A stretch of DNA of 23,014 bases from positions 1 to 23,014 of the IMG/VR virus record IMGVR_UViG_3300044626_000371. One strand, written 5' to 3'. The translations under genes and the position numbers were made by a program. A model generated the notes under the pieces. It saw nothing but the letters and a program-made list of their open reading frames with translations. It did not search any database and had not been told where the DNA came from. Positions 16,785 through 23,014 of this stretch are shown here, piece by piece. The first letter of the stretch is position 1; every line of letters begins with the position of its first letter. This stretch comes from a virus.

Positions 16785-17962
16785 AACTTGAATCCGGAGA
16801 AAGTGTCGGGTTTTACATCAGACTTAATACCTCCAACCAAATATGAAGTTATCTCTGATTCTTGTGGTGCTATTTGTACTTCTCTTGAATTCAACCAGTG
16901 TGAGGTCCAAGGAAGAGGATTATTCTTCGCAGGAATATCATAAAGTGGGCGAAGACCAATTGCCTTCATTCTGCGGTTGGCAGTCCATTCAACATACTGG
17001 CAAAGAAGTTTATCATTCAGTCCGATCATAGAACCATCCTTGAACAAATATTCTGCCCAGAGTTTTTCTTGATTGACTGCATTCTCAAAAGTCTTATAGA
17101 CCCACTGCTCTTCTTCCTGTGAGATTTTCTTCATATCTGGGTCATCACCTTCCTTCCACTTGTTGAGGATGTTCTGGGTAATGACTAGGTGCTGACTCTC
17201 ATCACGGGCAATTAGACCGATGATTTTTGCACTTCCTTCCATAAGTTTGAGTTCGCCAAATGCAAAACTGCAAGCGAAACTGACGTAAAAGCGAATACCT
17301 TCAAGAATATTAACGTTTGCAACTGCTCTGAAAAGTTTTCGTTTGAGTTCATATCTTTCTGCCTGTGCGTAGGGAACTGATTCTTGGGCATGTTTCCAAA
17401 GTTCAGAAGTTCCATAATGATGGGCACTATTGATGAAATCATTATATGCTTCGGTGACACTCACGGCACGTTCTAGGATTCTTTCATCACGAAGAATTGT
17501 ATCAAAGACATCCGCAGGGTCCGAATAAACATTCTTAATGATATAGGTATATGAGCGACTATGAATCATCTCCATAAACTCCCAGACCTTCATACACGCT
17601 TCCAGTTCAGGAAGAGAGCAGTAGGGAGCAAATGCCATACCAGGACCTCTTCCCTGAACCGAATCAAGCATAATCTGATATTTCAGATTACTCGTAAAAA
17701 TATGTTTTTGTTCCTGGCGTAATGTTTGATAATCACCACGATCTTTTTGTAAGGAGATTTCTTCGGGTCTCCAAAAGTATCCAAGTTGTTGTTGAGTTAA
17801 TTTATCAAAGATTGGATACTTGTAAGAATCATAACGCTGAATGCCCAGAGGTGCTCCAAAAAACATCGGTTGCTTTTTAGTATCTACCTCCTGAGAGTTA
17901 AAAACTGTCATTTGATTGACCACATTTTTCTCCTCTAGTTTTGTTTTAAAGTTAAAATCCAT
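16781..17962 (-). CDS. nrdB: ribonucleotide reductase class Ia, small subunit
   Basis: NrdB houses the diiron-tyrosyl radical cofactor that starts reduction of ribonucleotides by NrdA. Iron ligands and radical site align with E. coli: D100 (KYQIMLDSVQGRG), E131 and H134 (FMEMIHSRSY), radical Y138, and later E/H in IARDESQH. The 393-residue length is normal. The start has GGAG about ten bases upstream. It lies 45 bp after nrdA, so the two are co-transcribed, and a 53-residue ORF follows. The role is to make dNTPs for phage replication from host RNA and nucleotide pools. Confidence 0.97.
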   Translation of the reverse strand: MDFNFKTKLEEKNVVNQMTVFNSQEVDTKKQPMFFGAPLGIQRYDSYKYPIFDKLTQQQLGYFWRPEEISLQKDRGDYQTLRQEQKHIFTSNLKYQIMLDSVQGRGPGMAFAPYCSLPELEACMKVWEFMEMIHSRSYTYIIKNVYSDPADVFDTILRDERILERAVSVTEAYNDFINSAHHYGTSELWKHAQESVPYAQAERYELKRKLFRAVANVNILEGIRFYVSFACSFAFGELKLMEGSAKIIGLIARDESQHLVITQNILNKWKEGDDPDMKKISQEEEQWVYKTFENAVNQEKLWAEYLFKDGSMIGLNDKLLCQYVEWTANRRMKAIGLRPLYDIPAKNNPLPWTSHWLNSREVQIAPQESEITSYLVGGIKSDVKPDTFSGFKL

Positions 17963-18007
17963 AATTTTTTTTCTCCAAATTAACTCACACTTTTATATTT
18001 ACTCAGG

Positions 18008-20308
18008 TCAGATTTTGCAACTTTCACAGTCGTCTTCATCAGAACTCATAATATCATACAGGAGGGATTGAAGTTCTTCTTTAGATTCTTCAACCACTTC
18101 ATCAGTCTTAATATCATAAGTATTCTGATAATAACTTGTTTTCCAACCTAGTTTATAAGTTGTAAGAAGGTCTTGTGCCATTACCGACACAGGTACTTCA
18201 TTATTGGGATAATTTTCTGGATTATACGACCAGTTTCCAGAAATTGCCTGATCAAAGAACTTTTGCATAACAGCAACAATATTGATATAACCAGTATTGC
18301 TAGGCATATCCCAAAGAAGCGTATAGTTGTTCTTAAGAGTTTGATACTGGGGGACAATCTGCTTGAGAGGTCCTTTCTTTGATTTCTTAATGGACAAGTA
18401 TCCCCGAGGTGGTTCAATTCCATTTGTTGCATTTGACACAACGGAACTGCTCTCCGAAGGCATTTGTGCCGACAGTGTTGAGTTCCGTACTCCATATTGC
18501 TTAACTTGTTCCCTAAGACTATCCCAATCATACTTTAAGTTATTCGGAACAATTTCATCAACATCCTTCTTGTATGTATCAATCGGTAGAATACCCTGAC
18601 CATACTTAGTACGATGAGAATACTCACAGGCACCTTTTTCTTTCGCAAGATTTACGGTTGCCTTAATCAGATAATATTGGAATGCCTCACTCAAGTCGTG
18701 TACTAGTTTCCAGGCACCAGGGTCTCCATAGTTTTCTCCATTCTTGGCAAGATAGTGTGCCAGACCAATATAACCTATCCCAAGTGATCGGCGCCTCTTG
18801 GTGAAGTTCTCTGCTGCCTTTACGGGGTAATTTTGATAGTCAATAATCTCATCCAAAGCACGAACAGAAAGATCGCAAAGTTCTTTCATATCATCAAAGT
18901 GCTTTAATTTTCCAACATTTATCGCAGATAGAATACAAGTTGCGACTTCTCCATTCTCATCATCAATATGCTGTATTGGAGTCGTGGGTTCGGTGATCTC
19001 CATACAAAGGTTACTCATATTAACCTTATCCAGATAAGAACTATGAGAGTTGCAGTGGTCAATATTCATAATGTAAATACGACCGGTCTCTGCTCTTTCC
19101 TTCAGAAGATCCAGAAAAAGTTCTTGTGCTCCAATAGTTTTTCTTGGAATAGACTCATCTTGCTCCGCATTTACATATATCTCATCGAATGAATCTGTAC
19201 CAAAAGCATCATACAATCCGGGAACTGAGTGTGGGGAGAAAAGTGTGATCTCCTGATTCTTGATGAATCTTTCATAGAACAGTTTGGATATTTGAATTCC
19301 ATAATCCAATTTACGAACACGATTATCTTCAGTTCCTTTGTTATTTTTGAGAACTAGAATGTCTTCTATTTCTTGGTGCCAGATAGGAAAGAAAACTGTA
19401 GCAGAACCACCTCTGATGCCGTTCTGAGTGCAGCATCGGACAGTTGCCTCAAACTTCTTAAGGAAGGGCACCACGCCTGTGTGTTGTACCTCTCCGCCTC
19501 TGATTTTGCTGTTGATGCCACGTATTCTACCAGCGTTAATGCCGATACCAGCCCTTTGTGAGACATATTTACCAATAGCCACATCGCTGCTAAAGATGCT
19601 ATCGAGGGTGTCATCAACATCAACGAGAACACAAGATGCAAATTGACGAAGTGGAGTTCTGACTCCTGCCATAATCGGCGTTGGGATGTTGATTTTGTGT
19701 TTGCTGATTGCGTCATAATATTTTTTAACGTAATCCAAACGAGTTTCCTTTGGATATTTAGAGAAGATGGTAGCAGCAATCATCAGGTACATAAACTGAG
19801 GAGTCTCATAAAGAGCACCGGAACTTCTGTCCTGAACCAGATACTTATCAACCACCTGACGGAGACCCGCATAGGTGAAGAGATAATCACGCTCATGTAC
19901 AATAAAGGACTGAAGTTTCTCAAACTCTTCATCACTATAAAGACTCAGAATCTCGGCATCATAGACACCCTTATCAACACAATTATGAACGTGTTCAATC
20001 AGAGTAGGGCACTCGTGCATACGACCGAATAACTGCTTGCGGAGAGCGAACAGAAGCAGGCGAGCGGCAACAAACTGATAGTTAGGGTGGTCTAGGTCAA
20101 TCAAGTCGCTTGCAGAGCGAATTAGAATCTCCTGAACCTCCGATGTGGTAATGCCATCATAAAACTGAATACCGGACTGCATTTCAACTTGAGATGCCGA
20201 TACTCCTGCTAAGTCCTTACACGCTTCTTCTACCATTAGGTGAAGTTTGTTTAAGTCAAGACCCTCAATCGATCCGTTTCTTTTAATAACCTTTGTTCCG
20301 TTGCTCAT
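18008..20308 (-). CDS. nrdA: ribonucleotide reductase class Ia, large subunit
   Basis: NrdA binds substrate and allosteric nucleotides and performs the reduction. An N-terminal ATP-cone-like region (KVIKRNGSIEGLDLNKLHLM), an active-site Cys in FASCVLVDVDD, the thiyl-radical Cys in MSNLCMEITEP, its partner in ATCILSAINVG, and the C-terminal CESCKI redox pair are all visible. The 766-residue length is complete. I use the ATG at 20308: it overlaps the primase TGA (ATGA) and has GGAAG five bases upstream, unlike the ATG four codons earlier. It is expressed with primase and nrdB. Confidence 0.97.
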   Translation of the reverse strand: MSNGTKVIKRNGSIEGLDLNKLHLMVEEACKDLAGVSASQVEMQSGIQFYDGITTSEVQEILIRSASDLIDLDHPNYQFVAARLLLFALRKQLFGRMHECPTLIEHVHNCVDKGVYDAEILSLYSDEEFEKLQSFIVHERDYLFTYAGLRQVVDKYLVQDRSSGALYETPQFMYLMIAATIFSKYPKETRLDYVKKYYDAISKHKINIPTPIMAGVRTPLRQFASCVLVDVDDTLDSIFSSDVAIGKYVSQRAGIGINAGRIRGINSKIRGGEVQHTGVVPFLKKFEATVRCCTQNGIRGGSATVFFPIWHQEIEDILVLKNNKGTEDNRVRKLDYGIQISKLFYERFIKNQEITLFSPHSVPGLYDAFGTDSFDEIYVNAEQDESIPRKTIGAQELFLDLLKERAETGRIYIMNIDHCNSHSSYLDKVNMSNLCMEITEPTTPIQHIDDENGEVATCILSAINVGKLKHFDDMKELCDLSVRALDEIIDYQNYPVKAAENFTKRRRSLGIGYIGLAHYLAKNGENYGDPGAWKLVHDLSEAFQYYLIKATVNLAKEKGACEYSHRTKYGQGILPIDTYKKDVDEIVPNNLKYDWDSLREQVKQYGVRNSTLSAQMPSESSSVVSNATNGIEPPRGYLSIKKSKKGPLKQIVPQYQTLKNNYTLLWDMPSNTGYINIVAVMQKFFDQAISGNWSYNPENYPNNEVPVSVMAQDLLTTYKLGWKTSYYQNTYDIKTDEVVEESKEELQSLLYDIMSSDEDDCESCKI

Positions 20309-21276
20309 ACTTTCTTCCATTCGTTAAACTTTACTTTTGCTTCTAAACCTGTTCGTGTATTCAATTTTAACACATCCATAACCGAAAGTCCAGCAAGCAC
20401 CATATCATTAATGTCCTTTTGCTGAATAGATTTTGACCAAATCACAACCTTACTTCCACTCTCAATAATCTTATTCATACGATTACAGATTTCTCGATTT
20501 CGTGGTTCATTATCAAAGACATAAACAACATCCTTAAAATTGCAGGATGATACATCAACATCGGCACCACACATAGCGATTCCATTCTCTACAAACTCAG
20601 AGTCAAATGGTCCTTCGACAATATAAACCGTCTCATTTGCATTTACCTTATTGAGTCCATAAAGTTTGGGAATCGAATCATCCAAGATGACGGTAATGTA
20701 TTTAACACTATTCGGTCCTAGTGCTCTTCCTTGAAATCCGAAGACTTCTCCTTCCCTAGTGTATAGTGGTATGACTATACGACTCTCATCCTTTACAATC
20801 CTACTAAATGTAGGTTTTTGAGTATTCACCCACTCCTGAAACTTGTCAGCAAAATAAAACTTTTCCGGATTGAGTTTTCTTTTTTCCAAGTATTCTTTAG
20901 CAATTTGATTGGACGATGCTTTAGGAAGATTTAGTTTCTTTTGGAAGACTGGTTTTGAGAACTCAAACTTTGGTTCTTCAACCACAAAGTTCTTACCAGT
21001 ATGACCTTCCTTAAATTTCTCAAGTGTATATTGTTTGTGAAGAGTTGGGTCCAGTTCTTTGAGGAAGTTATTAAATGATAAACTTGACCCACAGTTATGG
21101 CACTTAAAGTTTGTATTAGTCTTTACGGCATACAAATATCCCCTTGTCTTACTTTTATTCTTTTGAGAATCTCCACAAAGAGGGCAGCGAAAATTGTAGA
21201 GGTTTGATTTAACTCTTTTAAATTTCTGAAGGCGTGACGAAACTAATCCAATATACTTGGAATCAATCAAATCCAT
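20305..21276 (-). CDS. 61: T4 gp61-type DNA primase
   Basis: The enzyme makes RNA primers for lagging-strand synthesis with the T4-type gp41 helicase (not in the window). An N-terminal zinc-binding domain has C31-x2-C34 and C59-x2-C62 (FRCPLCGDS, KCHNCGSS). A TOPRIM catalytic region follows, with the Glu in YIVEGPFDS and Asp residues in VVYVFDNEP and KDINDMV. The 323-residue length suits gp61. It is coupled to nrdA by a 4-bp overlap, joining primer synthesis and dNTP supply in one transcript. Confidence 0.93.
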   Translation of the reverse strand: MDLIDSKYIGLVSSRLQKFKRVKSNLYNFRCPLCGDSQKNKSKTRGYLYAVKTNTNFKCHNCGSSLSFNNFLKELDPTLHKQYTLEKFKEGHTGKNFVVEEPKFEFSKPVFQKKLNLPKASSNQIAKEYLEKRKLNPEKFYFADKFQEWVNTQKPTFSRIVKDESRIVIPLYTREGEVFGFQGRALGPNSVKYITVILDDSIPKLYGLNKVNANETVYIVEGPFDSEFVENGIAMCGADVDVSSCNFKDVVYVFDNEPRNREICNRMNKIIESGSKVVIWSKSIQQKDINDMVLAGLSVMDVLKLNTRTGLEAKVKFNEWKKV

Positions 21277-21287
21277 TATAAAGGGTA

Positions 21288-21731
21288 CTATTTTGCTTTT
21301 TCTATTCTAATCTTTTCTGCGTCTGGTGTCAAGACATCCACAACCATACTTGACTGAGAAAACGCAAAAGAAACTATTACTAAAGCACCCGCAACTAACC
21401 AACGAAACTTTGTTACGTCATCAACCTTTTTATCTACAGATTCTATACGATTATCTATCTTTTTTTCTAATGATTCAAACCTTTCGATTACTCTACCGTG
21501 CTCTTCTGTATTTTTATCTTCCATCACCCGAATTCGACTAAAAATTACCTCATCAGTCTTATTAGTATTATCCAACTTTTCTTCATGGACTGCTAACATC
21601 TTCGATATGCTTTGACTAGTCTGTCCCATTATCTGAATGGCTTCATCTATCTTTTTCATCATAACCTCATAGGAAGTAAGACGTTCTTCGAGAACCGCTA
21701 TTTTTGTTTCGTTAGATGATTTGGTAAACAT
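21288..21731 (-). CDS. coiled-coil protein with C-terminal membrane anchor
   Basis: I place the start at the ATG at 21731 (147 residues), because the in-frame ATG at 21776 only adds an unlikely hydrophobic leader. About residues 8-105 are heptad-like and charged (ERLTSYEVMMKKIDEAI, FESLEKKIDNRIESVDKKV), followed by one membrane segment (about 111-127, WLVAGALVIVSFAF) and a short tail. The layout recalls XhlA-like membrane-anchored coiled coils, but I cannot claim homology. A late octamer lies upstream at 21794-21801. Confidence 0.7.
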   Translation of the reverse strand: MFTKSSNETKIAVLEERLTSYEVMMKKIDEAIQIMGQTSQSISKMLAVHEEKLDNTNKTDEVIFSRIRVMEDKNTEEHGRVIERFESLEKKIDNRIESVDKKVDDVTKFRWLVAGALVIVSFAFSQSSMVVDVLTPDAEKIRIEKAK

Positions 21732-21793
21732 TTTTTTTGTTGGTGGGTATATGGTTCTACAAAACAAAAAAATCAAGTAGTGGTCTTGCTATT

Positions 21794-21801
21794 ATTTATT
21801 T
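21794..21801 (-). promoter_or_regulatory. late promoter upstream of the coiled-coil gene
   Basis: AATAAATA overlapping the stop codon of the 70-residue gene; about 60 bp before the ATG at 21731. Confidence 0.55.
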
Positions 21802-22008
21802 GGGTTTTCTTCTTTGCATTCTGGCAAGATTTTTGAAGAATGGGTTCCAATTCCTTCTCTTTCCTTTTCTCAAATCTACTGGAGGATTATCACCTGCTTC
21901 TACTGTACCGGCAATCTTTCCACCAGCAAGACTATTAGTAGGGGCAGCACCACCCTCACCCTCCTCTTTGAGATTATGAATAATATCAATAATCTTGTTT
22001 ATATCCAT
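21796..22008 (-). CDS. small conserved cyanophage protein, 70 residues
   Basis: The start at 22008 overlaps the preceding TAA by one base (TAATG), which I prefer to an in-frame ATG at 22035. A short helix (MDINKIIDIIHNLKEE) is followed by a Gly/Ala/Pro-rich stretch (PTNSLAGGKIAGTVEAGDNP) and a very basic tail (RKGKRRNWNPFFKNLARMQ). The pattern fits small proteins found in the structural region of cyanophages; no function is known. Confidence 0.75.
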   Translation of the reverse strand: MDINKIIDIIHNLKEEGEGGAAPTNSLAGGKIAGTVEAGDNPPVDLRKGKRRNWNPFFKNLARMQRRKPK

Positions 22009-22379
22009 TAGATTTTTTGTAGTTGAGATAGGCACTCAGAATCTTCAACAATTTCGTGTATCTGAGTTTTGGGATATTCCGGTAAACGATTTAAGAACAG
22101 TAAAAAACTTTTAATAGACGGCCACAGTTCCTTTTCTAAGTTATAGAATAATAAAGGAACTGCGGCATCATTAAAAACATTAAAGAGAATAATGAGATGA
22201 TTTAAGATGAGATGAGTTTTTAATTCTCCGGTATTTTTATATCTTTTTAATAATCTTTTTACATATCTTATTCTTTTCAAATCAGACTCAAAGTCCTCCA
22301 TCGTGACTGATTGAGGATTTTCATAATACTTAATGGCAAATAATATATAATTATTCTCATTCAACTCATCAAATCTCAT
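22008..22379 (-). CDS. conserved T4-like phage protein (DUF7207-like)
   Basis: This all-helical 123-residue protein (MRFDELNENNYILFAIKYYE, FESDLKRIRYVKRLLKRY, LILNHLIILFNVFN) resembles a conserved protein of T4-like phages (DUF7207-like) found near structural genes. Function unknown. It lies 6 bp after the Ig-like protein and is followed by the 70-residue gene with a one-base overlap, so the three are in one transcript. Confidence 0.8.
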   Translation of the reverse strand: MRFDELNENNYILFAIKYYENPQSVTMEDFESDLKRIRYVKRLLKRYKNTGELKTHLILNHLIILFNVFNDAAVPLLFYNLEKELWPSIKSFLLFLNRLPEYPKTQIHEIVEDSECLSQLQKI

Positions 22380-22385
22380 AGGTTA

Positions 22386-23014
22386 TTATGCGTAATCAAG
22401 AGTTGCTGCGTTAGAAGTTGCTGTTGCTCCACCAGTTGAAGTAACCACGGTACGATACTGGTATCCATCAGGAATATTAGCACCGACAGTTGTTGAACCA
22501 ATTCCGACTGTTGCCGTAGTTACATTACTGTAAATTCCACCGTTGGCAAGGTTAGTAAATCCTGCACCAACATAAGAAGCATACTGCCACTGGAATGTGA
22601 GAGGTGCTGTTGGGGTTGCACTTGCTACAACACTAAATGATTGTGCCGCAGTTGTAGAAACTCCACTCAGACTTACTGGTTGAGTAGTAATTGTAATGTA
22701 ACGGTCTGGGAATACGGCATCATCAAGAGCATCACCTGTTGCACCATAAGTTGCGGGTACATTAGAACTAATACCAGACATAGCTACGAGAACTTCTGAT
22801 TTGACTCTTAAGTATCCGTGCTGGTCAATGTAAGTGTGAATCCCAACCCAACCGGCGTGTGCTACTTTATACTTAGAACCAGTTGCGGCGTTGGCAGCAG
22901 CTTCGTATTCATCTACACCATAAACTGCATTGGTTAAACCAGTAGAAGTGGTTTGAATACCTGCGTAATTTGAATCTTCTAATGTATAAACTGGTTTTTG
23001 CGTTAAAGTATATC
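22386..23014 (-). CDS. Ig-like-domain structural protein, N-terminus cut by window edge
   Basis: The frame stays open to the window end (209 codons); the ATG at 22781 is internal, since the coding sequence continues upstream through KYKVAHAGWVGIHTYIDQHG and LVAM. The upstream part (AHAGWVGIHTY, LRVKSEVLVAM) resembles a cyanophage structural-protein motif of the type KHTGW...ETLVAM. The last 110 residues read as a bacterial Ig-like fold (ITTQPVSLSGV, PLTFQWQYASY, YRTVVTSTGGA). Probably a virion surface or tail protein; Ig-like domains often mediate weak carbohydrate binding. Confidence 0.8.
   Translation of the reverse strand, partial: YTLTQKPVYTLEDSNYAGIQTTSTGLTNAVYGVDEYEAAANAATGSKYKVAHAGWVGIHTYIDQHGYLRVKSEVLVAMSGISSNVPATYGATGDALDDAVFPDRYITITTQPVSLSGVSTTAAQSFSVVASATPTAPLTFQWQYASYVGAGFTNLANGGIYSNVTTATVGIGSTTVGANIPDGYQYRTVVTSTGGATATSNAATLDYA

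Overview
This window looks like part of the genome of a T4-like marine cyanophage (a myovirus of Synechococcus or Prochlorococcus). The evidence is a T4-type gp61 primase, phage class I ribonucleotide reductase (nrdA/nrdB), T4 late-promoter octamers (NATAAATA), cyanophage-style structural proteins, and host-derived genes typical of this group (pstS, a cyanobacterial porin with an SLH domain, Dps, GDP-fucose synthesis). The large tRNA complement suggests a Synechococcus host, but that is inference. Nearly everything reads on the minus strand; one four-gene operon (12058-12979) is on the plus strand.

Layout, low to high coordinate: (i) 1-2747, a sugar/cell-surface module: a truncated APH-like kinase, GDP-L-fucose synthase and GDP-mannose 4,6-dehydratase. 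(ii) 2748-5000, small conserved genes, a zinc-ribbon protein, Dps and three scattered tRNAs. (iii) 5028-7597, a phosphate-stress module: PstS and a porin, with a Pho-box-like site and promoter in front of pstS. (iv) 7657-10372, a dense array of 19 recognisable tRNA genes, interrupted by an HNH endonuclease that runs into tRNA-Thr, a 33-codon gene with its own promoter and terminator, and several segments that fold as structured RNAs but are not ordinary tRNAs. (v) 10486-14466, a histone-H1-like protein, a secreted tail-type lysozyme, membrane proteins, a staphylococcal-type nuclease, a GH24 lysozyme and a C39-like peptidase, which read as a lysis and cell-wall region. (vi) 14426-16609, a GIY-YIG endonuclease and two related modular proteins. 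(vii) 16623-21276, nucleotide and replication genes: gp61 primase, NrdA, NrdB and a previously hidden GTG-started 53-residue ORF, overlapping head to tail except for a 45-bp gap between nrdA and nrdB. (viii) 21288-23014, small structural-region genes ending in a truncated Ig-like structural protein.

Regulation is unusually legible. At least nine sigma70-type promoters have exactly 17-bp spacers; several start immediately after the 3' end of a tRNA and carry an inverted repeat in the spacer. In three places the -35 hexamer sits at the loop of the preceding gene's terminator and the -10 lies just past its U-tract. In two others a T4 late octamer overlaps the terminator U-tract. The best candidates for undescribed biology are these fused terminator-promoters, the family of tRNA-like or multibranched RNAs inside the tRNA array (reminiscent in position of T4 RNA C and RNA D), and the 90-nt RNA with two T-arm-like hairpins.
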